A stretch of DNA of 42,400 nucleotides from Flavobacteriales bacterium CG_4_10_14_0_2_um_filter_35_18 (lineage in GTDB: Bacteria; Bacteroidota; Bacteroidia; Flavobacteriales; Flavobacteriaceae): the NCBI GenBank assembly GCA_002793215.1, contig PFPU01000066.1, positions 1-42,400 of the forward strand, written 5' to 3'. The position numbers and the translations under genes are program-made. The stretch's first letter is position 1, and each line of letters starts with the position of its first letter. The notes under the pieces were generated by a model, which was given only the letters and a program-made list of their open reading frames with translations, ran no database searches and was not told the origin of the DNA. Below, in pieces: positions 16,545 through 25,187 of the stretch.

Positions 16545-17897
16545 ATGAAACATTTAAGAAAAATTTTACTAACTCTATTAGTTGTTGCTACTTTTAGTAA
16601 CATCAATGCACAAGATGCAAACAACACTTGGCTCGTTGGATTCGGTACAAACGCCATTCACAGCCCTAGTTCGCGCTCCGACTTTTTTAAAGTGAGAGAT
16701 TATAACATTGTACCCTCTCTTTTCTCAAGGGTAACTGTTGGTAAATATATTGATAAAGGTTTTTCTATTGAAGGCGCTTTGTCATTAAATAATATTAAAC
16801 ATAACAATGGTATAGCAATTCCTCAAGAATCATTTATTGCTTTTGATGGTAGTTTAAAATACGATGTAAACAACATTATTGGTGAAACTGGCTTTTTTGA
16901 TCCTTATGCACTTGTTGGTGGTGGCTATACTTGGGTTGACCAAAAAGGAGCTGGAACTATAAACGCTGGCGCAGGCGCTAATTTTTGGGTTTCTGAAGGT
17001 TTTGGCTTTAACTTACAAGCCGTTGGAAAACACGTGTTTAACGATTTCTTTTTAAGCGATAATCACTGGCAATTATCAGCGGGTATTGTTTTAAGATTCG
17101 GTGGCTCTGATAAAGATAAAGATGGCATTTACGATAAAAAAGACAATTGTCCAGATGTTGCTGGTTTAAAAGAATTTAATGGTTGCCCAGATACAGATGG
17201 CGATGGTATTCAAGATTCAGAAGATGCTTGTCCAAACGTTGCTGGTTCTAAAGAACTAAATGGTTGCCCAGATTCAGATGGTGACGGTATTGCCGATAAA
17301 GATGATGCATGTCCTAGTGTAGCTGGAACAAAAGCTAACAATGGTTGTCCTGATTCAGATGGTGATGGCATTGTTGATAATGCAGATTCTTGTCCAAACG
17401 TTGCTGGTCCTGCTGCAAATAATGGTTGCCCTTGGCCTGATACCGATGGTGATGGCGTTTTAGATAAAGACGATAATTGCCCTAAAGTTGCTGGTCCTGC
17501 ATCAAATCAAGGTTGCCCAGAAGAAGTAATTTCTGCTTCAGCTGAAAAACAACTAGCTGATTTTGCTAAAACCATCCTATTTAAAACTAACAGTTCAGCC
17601 TTTTCAACTGGTGTTACTTCAAAATTAGACGCCATTGTTTCTTTAATGAAAGAGCATAATAAAGCTAGTTTTGATATTAATGGTTACACTGATAGCGTAG
17701 GCTCTGATGTTTTAAACCTAAAATTATCAACAAACCGCGCTAATGCAGTTGTTAAATACTTAGTAGCCCACGGTATTGATGCTTCTAGGTTAACTGCTAA
17801 TGGTTATGGTGAAAAAAATCCAATCGATGGAAATGATACCGAAGCCGGTAGAGCTAACAACCGTAGAGTTGAGATTAAAACTGTAGTTAAAAAATAA
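16545..17897 (+). CDS. OmpA-family outer-membrane protein with thrombospondin type 3 repeats
   Basis: A 450-residue protein in four parts: a signal peptide (1-22, ending INAQ), an eight-strand beta-barrel (about 24-185), a calcium-binding TSP3 region (about 187-327) and a C-terminal OmpA peptidoglycan-binding domain (about 335-447). The OmpA domain shows [34 protein letters not shown] and RANNRRVEI. The TSP3 region has five copies of a 26-29 residue unit with DxDxDGxxD calcium loops and a conserved CPxVAG cysteine spacing. It likely tethers the outer membrane to peptidoglycan, with a calcium-stiffened spacer. It has its own promoter box and terminator. Confidence 0.95.
   Translation: MKHLRKILLTLLVVATFSNINAQDANNTWLVGFGTNAIHSPSSRSDFFKVRDYNIVPSLFSRVTVGKYIDKGFSIEGALSLNNIKHNNGIAIPQESFIAFDGSLKYDVNNIIGETGFFDPYALVGGGYTWVDQKGAGTINAGAGANFWVSEGFGFNLQAVGKHVFNDFFLSDNHWQLSAGIVLRFGGSDKDKDGIYDKKDNCPDVAGLKEFNGCPDTDGDGIQDSEDACPNVAGSKELNGCPDSDGDGIADKDDACPSVAGTKANNGCPDSDGDGIVDNADSCPNVAGPAANNGCPWPDTDGDGVLDKDDNCPKVAGPASNQGCPEEVISASAEKQLADFAKTILFKTNSSAFSTGVTSKLDAIVSLMKEHNKASFDINGYTDSVGSDVLNLKLSTNRANAVVKYLVAHGIDASRLTANGYGEKNPIDGNDTEAGRANNRRVEIKTVVKK
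17107..17523 (+). repeat. Five in-frame tandem TSP3 repeats of about 81 nt
   Basis: Five consecutive units of 26, 27, 27, 27 and 29 codons share 'GATGGTGATGG' calcium-loop codons and TGTCCA/TGCCCA cysteine-proline codons. Units two to four are most alike. Near-identical units can recombine, so copy number may differ between strains. Confidence 0.9.
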
Positions 17898-17918
17898 TTT
17901 CTTTAAAATTTATTATCA

Positions 17919-17950
17919 AAAAAAGCTACGCCAATTGGCGTAGCTTTTTT
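17919..17950 (+). terminator. Intrinsic terminator of the OmpA gene
   Basis: At least 12 perfect pairs (17921-17932 with 17937-17948), an AATT loop and a T run; 21 nt after the stop. Confidence 0.93.
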
Positions 17951-17979
17951 ATTTTTATACCACATTTATATAAACATTC

Positions 17980-20727
17980 TTGAAAAAGTCCTTCTTAAAT
18001 CAATTTGCAAATTACCTAATAGATAATGATTTACTTTCGCAGGAGGTAAAAATAATCTTACCTAGCAAACGCGCCATAATCTTTTTAAAACAAGAATTGC
18101 TTAACCTCATTGATAAGAGCGCATTTTTACCACAGTTTTTTAGTATTGAAGCATTTACACAAAATTTAACCGATTTAAAGCTTTTAGATGCCATTCATTT
18201 ACAATTTGAATTATTCGAAGTTTATAAAACTATTATTCCCCTAAAAAATCAAGATTCTTTTGAAAAATTTATTGAATGGGCTCCAATTGTTTTGCAAGAT
18301 TTTAATGATTTAGATAGCTATTTAGCCGATGCCGACAAACTCCTTAATAATTTAAGTGCCCTTAAACGTCTTGAAAATTGGTTTCCAAACCAAGAACCTA
18401 CTGATTTAAGTATAAATTATCTCAAATTTTTTGAAACCCTTAATCTCTTATATAAAAAGTTTTATCAAAAATTAATTGATAAACAACAGGCTTATCAGGG
18501 TTTAATATACAGAGAAGCCGTAAATAACCTCTCCATTTATATCAATAATTTTAACGGTAAACTACTTTTTGCCGGATTTAATGCCTTAAATAAAGCTGAG
18601 GAAATCATCATTCAAGAATTATTGGCACACGAAAAAGCAGAACTATTTTGGGATATTGACCAAACCTTTATCAATGCAAATCATCCCGCCTCAAAATTTA
18701 TAAATCATTACAAATCAACTTGGTCTTACTATCAACAAAAACCATTTAATTGGATTTCATCTGAATTTGAAAATCTAAAATCTATAAGTATTATTGGGGC
18801 TTCAAAACAAGTCGCTCAATTAAAAATAGCTGGTGAATTGATTGATGAAATTGCAAAAACAAGTCCAAAATTAAATACAACGGCTTTGGTTCTAGGTGAT
18901 GAACGTTTGCTAAATGTCGCATTAGAATCCTTGCCAAAGTCAGTCGAAAATGTCAATATAACAATGGGCTATGCATTGCAAAATACACCACTCGCCTCAT
19001 TATTTATAAATTTGTTTAAAGCAAACCTCACTGCTTTAAAATTTGAAAAAAGTAATGCTTTTTATTATAAAGATTTTGAAGCCATTTGGAATCACCCTTA
19101 CATTTTAAAATCACTACCCAAACAAAAAAATGATATTATCTCTTTCATTAAGAAGAATAATTTTGATTTTGTTGATTACCATAATTTTGTATTGACAAAA
19201 CTAATTGACGCCTCTAATATTGACTTTGTTTTTGAAAACACCGGCAATAACCTAATCCCATTTATTGAAAATTGTATTAAGCTAATCAACATTTTAAAGG
19301 AAGATTCAAGTTTTTCAGAATTAGAAAAGGAACAGCTTTATCGGTTTTATAATCTATTTTTAGAGCTAGATTCTCTAGAGAAAGACTATCACTATATTGC
19401 TGATTTAAAGACTTTGTATCATTTTTATTTGAATTTGTTACGAAACGAAAAATTATTTTTTAGAGGAGAACCTCTTAACGGATTGCAAATAATGGGTTTG
19501 CTCGAAACACGTGCCTTAGATTTTGAAAACCTAATAATTACATCGGTAAACGAAGGAATTTTGCCGGCAGCTAAATCATCACAATCTTTTTTACCATTTG
19601 AGATAAAAAAAACCTACGGACTGCCAACTTATGAAGAAAGGGATTGCATTTATGCTTATCATTTTTTTAGGCTCCTTCAACGTGCAAAAAACATCTATTT
19701 AATCTATAATACCGAAGTTGATGATTTTGTTGCGTCGGAAAAAAGCAGATACATAAGCCAATTAGAGTTGTTAAAACCAAAAGAATTTACCAGCAAAATT
19801 GCCATTTCAAATATTGAGTCAAAGATGTTGCAACCTATTGAAATTGTTGTAAATAACACCATAAAAAACCGGTTTGAAACCTTGGCTTTAGAGGGTTTAT
19901 CGCCTTCAGCTATCGGTCAATTTTTAAAAAATCCAATCGATTTTTATTATTCAAAAATTCTACAAATAAAAGATTTAGAATCTATTGACGAAAACATAGC
20001 TCTAAACACTTTTGGAACCATTATACACGATAGCCTTTGCAATTTATACACACCGCTCTTAAATACACCAATAACCAAAGCTCATTTAGAAAATAGTATT
20101 AAAAATATTGATCAAATACTAAAGGCAAATACCTATAAAAGTTACCAAAATGGCTCAATTGAATTTGGTAAAAATAAACTCTATTTTGAAATGGCAAAAC
20201 ACTACATCAATAAGCTATTTCAGCACGAAATAAAACTCATTGATAAGGGTCATAAAATTAAGATTATTGCACTTGAAACTAAATTATTGGCAACTATTAA
20301 TGTAGAAGGAATTCCTTATCCCATTAATTTAAAAGGCATTGCAGATAGAATTGATTCTTTTGATGGCAAACTCCGAATTATAGATTACAAAACGGGAACC
20401 GTTGAGCTTCAACAACTAAAAATAAAAGATTTTAAAGTGCTCGGTGAAAATGAAAAATACGCTAAAGCCCTACAGTTGTTAATCTACGCCTATCTTTATG
20501 ATAACACTCAAGTTGAAAAACAGCCATTCGAAGCAGGAATCATTTCATTTAAAAAACTCAATAATTATATCTTTAAATTGAATTTTGGTAAAGATAATTT
20601 GAATCCAGATAATGAGCTTACACAAGCGCGACTAAATGAATTTGAGCCCATTTTGCATGACTTGCTAAGAGCTATTTTTAATACAAAAAGTTTTATCGAA
20701 AAAATTGAAAACAATGAACATTACTAA
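17980..20727 (+). CDS. AddB-like PD-(D/E)XK nuclease / inactive helicase subunit
   Basis: A 915-residue protein beginning at TTG 17980; no in-frame ATG precedes the conserved VKIILPSKRAIIFLKQEL, which is the degenerate Walker A region of AddB-like proteins, so the TTG is accepted. The middle part has UvrD-like elements (GLQIMGLLETRALDFENLII region, split as GLLETRALDF; NEGILPAAK). The C-terminal nuclease domain shows GTIIHDSL (His683), then D802-Y-K804-TG, the PD-(D/E)XK active site. AddB with AddA processes double-strand breaks for recombination; the AddA/UvrD partner is not in this window. The last 14 nt overlap the following hydrolase gene. Confidence 0.88.
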   Translation: MKKSFLNQFANYLIDNDLLSQEVKIILPSKRAIIFLKQELLNLIDKSAFLPQFFSIEAFTQNLTDLKLLDAIHLQFELFEVYKTIIPLKNQDSFEKFIEWAPIVLQDFNDLDSYLADADKLLNNLSALKRLENWFPNQEPTDLSINYLKFFETLNLLYKKFYQKLIDKQQAYQGLIYREAVNNLSIYINNFNGKLLFAGFNALNKAEEIIIQELLAHEKAELFWDIDQTFINANHPASKFINHYKSTWSYYQQKPFNWISSEFENLKSISIIGASKQVAQLKIAGELIDEIAKTSPKLNTTALVLGDERLLNVALESLPKSVENVNITMGYALQNTPLASLFINLFKANLTALKFEKSNAFYYKDFEAIWNHPYILKSLPKQKNDIISFIKKNNFDFVDYHNFVLTKLIDASNIDFVFENTGNNLIPFIENCIKLINILKEDSSFSELEKEQLYRFYNLFLELDSLEKDYHYIADLKTLYHFYLNLLRNEKLFFRGEPLNGLQIMGLLETRALDFENLIITSVNEGILPAAKSSQSFLPFEIKKTYGLPTYEERDCIYAYHFFRLLQRAKNIYLIYNTEVDDFVASEKSRYISQLELLKPKEFTSKIAISNIESKMLQPIEIVVNNTIKNRFETLALEGLSPSAIGQFLKNPIDFYYSKILQIKDLESIDENIALNTFGTIIHDSLCNLYTPLLNTPITKAHLENSIKNIDQILKANTYKSYQNGSIEFGKNKLYFEMAKHYINKLFQHEIKLIDKGHKIKIIALETKLLATINVEGIPYPINLKGIADRIDSFDGKLRIIDYKTGTVELQQLKIKDFKVLGENEKYAKALQLLIYAYLYDNTQVEKQPFEAGIISFKKLNNYIFKLNFGKDNLNPDNELTQARLNEFEPILHDLLRAIFNTKSFIEKIENNEHY

Positions 20728-21559
20728 AAACATAATTGTATCCGGAATACACCAAAAACCTATTTTAACCGATGTGTTTTACCTCAAAAACCACATTAAA
20801 AAACCAGTGGTAATTTTTGCTCACGGTTATAAAGGGTATAAAGATTGGGGTGCTTGGAATTTGGTGGCCAATCAATTTTTAAAAAGTAATTTAGTTTTTG
20901 TTAAATTTAATTTTTCACATAACGGCGGAACAATTGAAAAACCCATTGATTTTTCTGATCTAGAAGCCTTTGGCAATAACAACTTTACAAAAGAATTAGA
21001 TGACTTGCAAAGTGTTATTCAATGGATTACACAAAACGATGCGCTTAAAGTGGATTGTGATTTTGATAACATCAATTTAATCGGCCATTCAAGAGGCGGT
21101 GGCATTGTTTTGTTAAAAGCAGCCTCCGAACCGCTAGTAAAAAAAGTGATTACTTGGTCAAGTGTTTCAGATTTTGGTATGAGATTTCCAACTGGTGATG
21201 CCTTAAAAAAATGGCAAAAAGATGGTGTTACTTATATTGATAATGCCCGAACTCACCAAAAAATGCCGCTCTATTTTCAATTCTATCAAAACTTTAACGA
21301 AAACAGAGACAAACTTAATATTTGTAGTGCGGTAAAAGGTTTAAAAATTCCACAGCTCATTATTCATGGTACAGCCGATGAAACGGTCAAGCCTTTTGAA
21401 GCTGAAAACTTGCACAAATGGAATGACAACAGTGAACTTTTTATGGTTGATCACGCGAATCACACCTTTAACAGCAGTCAACCTTGGCAAGATTTAAAAT
21501 TGCCTAATGAACTTGAAAAAGCGGTAGCAAAAACTATTAATTTTATTACGCCAAACTAG
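20714..21559 (+). CDS. Alpha/beta hydrolase (dienelactone hydrolase/esterase-like)
   Basis: A 281-residue protein from ATG 20714, inside the end of the AddB-like gene. The fold is an alpha/beta hydrolase: oxyanion segment VIFAHGYKGYKDWG, nucleophile elbow GHSRGGG, acid-bearing loop LIIHGTADETVKPFEAE and catalytic histidine DHANHTF near the C-terminus. It has no signal peptide, so it is probably cytoplasmic. The substrate is not predictable. Its TAG stop overlaps by 3-4 nt the stop of the convergent hemolysin III gene. Confidence 0.85.
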   Translation: MNITKNIIVSGIHQKPILTDVFYLKNHIKKPVVIFAHGYKGYKDWGAWNLVANQFLKSNLVFVKFNFSHNGGTIEKPIDFSDLEAFGNNNFTKELDDLQSVIQWITQNDALKVDCDFDNINLIGHSRGGGIVLLKAASEPLVKKVITWSSVSDFGMRFPTGDALKKWQKDGVTYIDNARTHQKMPLYFQFYQNFNENRDKLNICSAVKGLKIPQLIIHGTADETVKPFEAENLHKWNDNSELFMVDHANHTFNSSQPWQDLKLPNELEKAVAKTINFITPN

Positions 21560-22206
21560 GGTAAAACATAAAAGAAAATTGCCATAAAATGGCAAAAGCT
21601 CCCAGCTAGTACAAATATATGAAAGATAGCATGGTTATATTTAATGCTTTTAATACTGTATAATACCGCGCCAATAGTGTAAAAAATACCGCCTGCAAAA
21701 AGCCACATCAAACCCTCAAAAGGCAAGTTATGAATTAATGGTTTTATGGCTAAAACCACAATCCATCCCATAAAAACATACATGATAGTAGAAAGGAGGT
21801 TGAACCTACCCGTAAAAATAATCTTTAAAATTATTCCGGTTAAAGCAAATGCCCAAGTAATTCCAAACATAATCCAACCTGTTGTGCCGTTTAAAGTTAC
21901 CAAAGTAAAAGGCGTATAGGTTCCCGCAATGAGTATATAAATGGCTGCGTGATCAAATATTTGCAAACGCCCTCTTAATTTAGACCTTTTGGCGCTGTGA
22001 TAAAGCGTTGATGCTAAATACAATAAAATCAAACTACCTCCGTAAATACTATAACTTACCACATGCCAAACCGTGCCATAAATACTGGCATAAACCACCA
22101 ATAACACAAGTGCGGCTATGCTGAGTAAAAATCCTATACCGTGAGAAATTACATTTAATTTTTCTTCAAAAGGTGGGTAATAAGTAACTTTTGTTTGGGA
22201 ATTCAT
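21556..22206 (-). CDS. Hemolysin III family (PAQR/YqfA-like) membrane protein
   Basis: A 216-residue protein with seven predicted membrane helices. The family's conserved polar positions are visible: NVISHGIGF in helix 1, STLYHSAKRSKLRGRLQIFDHAAIYIL (split: STLYHSAKRS, IFDHAAIY) around helix 3 and HIFVLAGSFCHFMAI in the last helix; these His and Asp residues form the metal site shared with PAQR receptors. The function in bacteria is uncertain, as the hemolysin label comes from a Bacillus cereus member. It converges with the alpha/beta hydrolase gene, the two stops overlapping. A hairpin followed by T-rich sequence inside the last codons may end this transcript. Confidence 0.92.
   Translation of the reverse strand: MNSQTKVTYYPPFEEKLNVISHGIGFLLSIAALVLLVVYASIYGTVWHVVSYSIYGGSLILLYLASTLYHSAKRSKLRGRLQIFDHAAIYILIAGTYTPFTLVTLNGTTGWIMFGITWAFALTGIILKIIFTGRFNLLSTIMYVFMGWIVVLAIKPLIHNLPFEGLMWLFAGGIFYTIGAVLYSIKSIKYNHAIFHIFVLAGSFCHFMAIFFYVLP
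21571..21595 (-). terminator. Possible terminator inside the 3' end of the hemolysin III gene
   Basis: A 7-bp perfect stem (21579-21585 with 21589-21595), 3-nt loop, followed on the minus strand by TTTTCTTTTATGTTTT. It lies within the coding sequence, before the stop. Weak, but it is the only terminator-like signal between the convergent genes. Confidence 0.35.
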
Positions 22207-22441
22207 AAAACATCAATATTGGTTATAAAAATACAATTATCTTTAAAAGAATTTTTATTTATTTTTTGCCATAAAAATAAAAAAACAAGTTATTGCTATT
22301 CATAGAACTAATATTTTTATTTTTTTAAATAGGCGTTGTTTTTCGCCATGAGAAATAACAAAGGGAAGTTTTAATAATAGCACTAAGGCTTTAGAATAAC
22401 ATTTTAGTTTTGTCATTATTAAAATTAAAGACTTAAAACTA

Positions 22442-22576
22442 ATGCTAATTTTAAAGTATACAAAGGGAAATTTCCCCTTTATTGATTTATCACCTTATAA
22501 TTTAGAAAATTACAAAAACCGCTGTAAAACAAAAAAGCAACCCTTTTACGGGAAGCTTTCCATTGGCTTAATTTAA
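22442..22576 (+). CDS. Doubtful small ORF, 44 residues
   Basis: An ATG-started frame of 45 codons, 30 nt downstream of a TAGTTTTG promoter-like box at 22405-22412. The product would be basic and soluble (it contains YTKGNFPFIDLSPYN and KNRCKTKKQPFYGK), with no recognised domain. Support is only the promoter-like box and the absence of other features in the gap. It may be chance. Confidence 0.2.
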   Translation: MLILKYTKGNFPFIDLSPYNLENYKNRCKTKKQPFYGKLSIGLI

Positions 22577-22584
22577 TAAACCTC

Positions 22585-22605
22585 GGCACTTTTTAAAAAA
22601 GTACC
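22585..22605 (-). terminator. Hairpin downstream of tRNA-Asp (possible terminator)
   Basis: On the minus strand GGTACTTTTT pairs with AAAAAGTGCC (one G-U), 24 nt after the tRNA 3' end. It lacks a strong U-tract (GAGGTTTATT follows), so termination or processing is only possible. Confidence 0.4.
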
Positions 22606-22628
22606 AAAACAACACAACTTTCTTTTTG

Positions 22629-22702
22629 CGGTCTGGACGGGACTCGAACCCGCGACCTCCTGCGTGACAGGCAGGCATTCTAACCAGCTGAACTACCAAA
22701 CC
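22629..22702 (-). tRNA. tRNA-Asp (anticodon GTC)
   Basis: A 74-nt cloverleaf on the minus strand. The acceptor stem GGTTTGG pairs with CCAGACC (one U-G), the discriminator is G as expected for Asp, the anticodon arm is CCTGC-CTGTCAC-GCAGG (GTC), and the T-loop is TTCGAGT. CCA is not encoded. Confidence 0.97.
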
Positions 22703-22771
22703 GTGCTTTAATAGCGGTTGCAAATATAAGGCTGTTTTTCAATTCTGCAAACTATTTTTACTTTTTTAAGC

Positions 22772-23686
22772 TTATTGTTTTCGGCTTATTAAATAGGTTT
22801 GTAAAATGTGTTCAAAACCCTGATTAATATCTACCGGAACATAGTCTATTTTATACTGCAAGCATCTAACTTTTAGCTGATTAAAATAATCGGCAATGGT
22901 AGTTTGATATTGTGTTTTAATATTATCGGCAAATAAATTTATGTGTTCACCCGTTTCTAAATCGACAAATTGTTTGGGTGTATTGTCAAATTCAAAGTTT
23001 ACTTCGGTTTTTGAGTCAAATGTGTGAAATAAAACAACATCGTGTTTGTTATATTTTAAATGGCGCAAAGCATCAAAAAGCTCAGCATCTTGTTTATCGG
23101 CTTGAAACATATCGGTAAACAACATCACCAAAGAACGTCGGTGAATTTTTTCGGCAATTAGGTGCAAGCAGTCGTATGTTTGGGTTGCTTTTTTAGATTC
23201 ATCAAACAACATACTTACCAAACGGTTTAATAACATGCGGTGGTGGCGCTCACTGCCTTTTGCAGGTGCATAATAATCATAGGCATCACTATAAATACTT
23301 AAGCCTACTGCATCGCGCTGACGCTTTAGTAACTCCATTAATGCCGCACTTGCAACTGCCGCAAAACTTATTTTATTTAAATTTTCTAATGAAGGTACCA
23401 TAATTTTAGGATAATGCATCGATGCCGAGTTGTCAATAATAATGTGGCAGCGCAAATTGGTTTCTTCTTCGTAACGCTTTACATATAGTTTATCGGTTTT
23501 TGCATATAATTTCCAATCGAGATGGCGTGTACTTTCTCCAGTATTATAAGCGCGATGCTCAGCAAATTCAACCGAAAAACCGTGAAATGGACTTTTATGC
23601 ATGCCAGTTATAAAGCCTTCTACAACATGCTTTGCAAAAAGTCCCAAATTATTAAACGCTAATTGTTTTACTTCTTCAAATGCCAT
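22772..23686 (-). CDS. DUF58 domain protein with von Willebrand A-like fold
   Basis: A 304-residue cytoplasmic protein. DUF58 core motifs are present: GFSVEFAEHRAYNTGESTRHLDWKLYA (split: FAEHRAY, GESTRHLDWKLYAKT), then LYVKRYEEETN and a MIDAS-like DNSASMHYP (about residues 87-95). VMLFTDMFQ marks a later strand of the VWA fold. DUF58 proteins often sit in MoxR-ATPase operons; here no MoxR gene is near and it follows trxA after a terminator, an arrangement I have seen in other flavobacteria. The function is unknown. The gene is preceded by an 80-nt gap containing the trxA terminator, so expression may depend on read-through. Confidence 0.9.
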   Translation of the reverse strand: MAFEEVKQLAFNNLGLFAKHVVEGFITGMHKSPFHGFSVEFAEHRAYNTGESTRHLDWKLYAKTDKLYVKRYEEETNLRCHIIIDNSASMHYPKIMVPSLENLNKISFAAVASAALMELLKRQRDAVGLSIYSDAYDYYAPAKGSERHHRMLLNRLVSMLFDESKKATQTYDCLHLIAEKIHRRSLVMLFTDMFQADKQDAELFDALRHLKYNKHDVVLFHTFDSKTEVNFEFDNTPKQFVDLETGEHINLFADNIKTQYQTTIADYFNQLKVRCLQYKIDYVPVDINQGFEHILQTYLISRKQ

Positions 23687-23710
23687 AACTATTTACAAAG
23701 TAAGCTAAAA

Positions 23711-23746
23711 TAAAAAAGGTTTAGCTAATAAGCCAAACCTTTTTTA
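23711..23746 (-). terminator. Intrinsic terminator of trxA
   Basis: On the minus strand AAAAAAGGTTTGGCT pairs with AGCTAAACCTTTTTT (one G-U) around a 4-nt loop and ends in T-rich sequence, 20 nt after the trxA stop and before the DUF58 gene. Confidence 0.85.
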
Positions 23747-23765
23747 ATAATTTATCTGTTCAAGA

Positions 23766-24083
23766 CTACAAAAGTGCATCAATTTTTTCAACGTAGGTCT
23801 TTTTAGGCGCTACACCTACTTGTTTATCAATTACTTTGCCTCCTTTAAACAACAACACCGTAGGTATGTTGCGAACGCCATATTGTCCAGCATATTTTTG
23901 ATTGGCATCAACATCTACTTTGCCTATGGTAACTTTATCGCCATAATCTTTGCCTAATTCTTCAACAATTGGGGCAAGCATTCTACAAGGTCCGCACCAA
24001 GCTGCCCAAAAATCTACCAATACTGGTTTATTTGATTTTAAAACTAACTCCTCAAAGTTAGCATCTGTAAGTTCTAAAGCCAT
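23766..24083 (-). CDS. trxA: Thioredoxin
   Basis: A 105-residue classical thioredoxin. The redox motif WCGPC lies at residues 29-33 (C30, C33) in [11 protein letters not shown]; the cis-proline is in [13 protein letters not shown]. Size, absence of a signal peptide and the ending [12 protein letters not shown] match cytoplasmic TrxA. It is the usual electron donor to PAPS reductase, so it is functionally relevant to the cysH gene at 32654-33277. It has a TACTTTTG box upstream and a strong terminator downstream. Confidence 0.96.
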   Translation of the reverse strand: MALELTDANFEELVLKSNKPVLVDFWAAWCGPCRMLAPIVEELGKDYGDKVTIGKVDVDANQKYAGQYGVRNIPTVLLFKGGKVIDKQVGVAPKKTYVEKIDALL

Positions 24084-24124
24084 AATTTTATTTATTTAAT
24101 GTTTCTTTCTAATTTTAGTATTGA

Positions 24125-24132
24125 CAAAAGTA
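24125..24132 (-). promoter_or_regulatory. Candidate -7 promoter box (TACTTTTG) of trxA
   Basis: Matches TAnnTTTG on the minus strand, 41 nt upstream of the trxA ATG. A TTAG occurs about 19 nt further upstream in place of TTTG. Confidence 0.38.
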
Positions 24133-24215
24133 CGCAAATATTTTATCGCCACTAAATTCTATTTATAAAGATTTTTAATACTAGTATGCAATTTCTTTAT
24201 TTACTTACAATATTT

Positions 24216-25169
24216 TTAAAAAAATTGTTTTGCAATAGATTTAATGTTATCCGATTTTCCCATCGAATAATAATGAATAACTGGAACTTTAGCTTTCAAC
24301 AATTCTTTTGTTTGATGAATTGCCCATTCAATTCCTAACGCACGAACGGCCTTATCATCTTTACAATGAGATACCGAATCTATTAGTTCTTGGGGGATAT
24401 CTAATGAAAATACATGGGGTAAAATTTGAAGGTGTTTGCTCACGGCTAGCGGTTTTATTCCCGGAATAATTGGAACAGTAATTCCCATTTCTCGGGCTGC
24501 TTTAACAAACTTAAAATATTTTTGATTATCAAAAAACATTTGGGTTACCACATAATTGGCACCTGCATCTACCTTTTCTTTTAGGCGTTTTAAATCGGAT
24601 GGTAAACTTGGTGATTCCATATGTTTTTCGGGATAACCTGCTACACCAATACAAAAATCGGCTTTGGTTGGCGTTTCCATAAGGTCATGCAAATAAATGC
24701 CTTTGTTTAAATCACCTATTTGCTTAACCAAATCAACGGCATATTCGTGACCGCCTTTGGTAGGTTCAAAAAAACGCTGGTGTTTCATAGCGTCGCCCCT
24801 AAGTGCCATTAAATTATCTATTCCTAAATACTGACAATCTACCAAAACATATTCGGTTTCTTCTTTAGAAAAGCCACCACATAAAATATGAGGAATGGTA
24901 TCGACGTTATATTTATAGCGCAATGAGGCACAAATTCCAACCGTTCCGGGGCGCATGCGCGTTACCTTTCTATCTAGCAAACCATTGCGTTCTATATAAA
25001 TATATTCTTCTCTTGAAGTTGTAACATCAATAAAAGGCGGTTTAAATTCCATTAAGGGATCAATATTATCATACAATTGCTGAATGTTATGACCTTTTTT
25101 AGGAGGAATAATTTCAAACGAAAACAATGTTTTTCCGTTTGCTTTTGCGATATGTTCGGTAACTTTCAT
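24216..25169 (-). CDS. metF: Methylenetetrahydrofolate reductase
   Basis: A 317-residue TIM-barrel flavoenzyme that reduces 5,10-methylene-THF to 5-methyl-THF, the methyl donor for methionine synthase. The opening FSFEIIPPKKG contains the catalytic Glu; DVTTSREEYIYIE, LMALRGDAMKH (FAD/folate contacts) and VTQMFFDNQKYFKFV with PIIPGIKPL complete the pattern. It lacks the C-terminal regulatory domain of eukaryotic enzymes. The gene starts 18 nt after the end of the second methionine synthase gene, forming a three-gene operon under the SAM-I riboswitch at 29012-29110. Confidence 0.96.
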   Translation of the reverse strand: MKVTEHIAKANGKTLFSFEIIPPKKGHNIQQLYDNIDPLMEFKPPFIDVTTSREEYIYIERNGLLDRKVTRMRPGTVGICASLRYKYNVDTIPHILCGGFSKEETEYVLVDCQYLGIDNLMALRGDAMKHQRFFEPTKGGHEYAVDLVKQIGDLNKGIYLHDLMETPTKADFCIGVAGYPEKHMESPSLPSDLKRLKEKVDAGANYVVTQMFFDNQKYFKFVKAAREMGITVPIIPGIKPLAVSKHLQILPHVFSLDIPQELIDSVSHCKDDKAVRALGIEWAIHQTKELLKAKVPVIHYYSMGKSDNIKSIAKQFF

Positions 25170-25187
25170 AAGTTTATTTATAAATTT

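Larger units (their letters stand above)
22207..22628. other. AT-rich intergenic region, about 420 nt
   Basis: No gene of convincing size. It holds short hairpins (for example GGCG/CGCC near 22331-22346 and a 10-bp stem at 22585-22605), one TAGTTTTG -7-like box (22405-22412) and one short ORF downstream of it (22442-22576). The remainder is plain AT-rich sequence. Confidence 0.6.

Noticed and set aside
17107-17523. A CRISPR-like array
   Set aside because: The periodic sequence is in frame, diverged and encodes TSP3 calcium loops; there are no unique spacers or cas genes.
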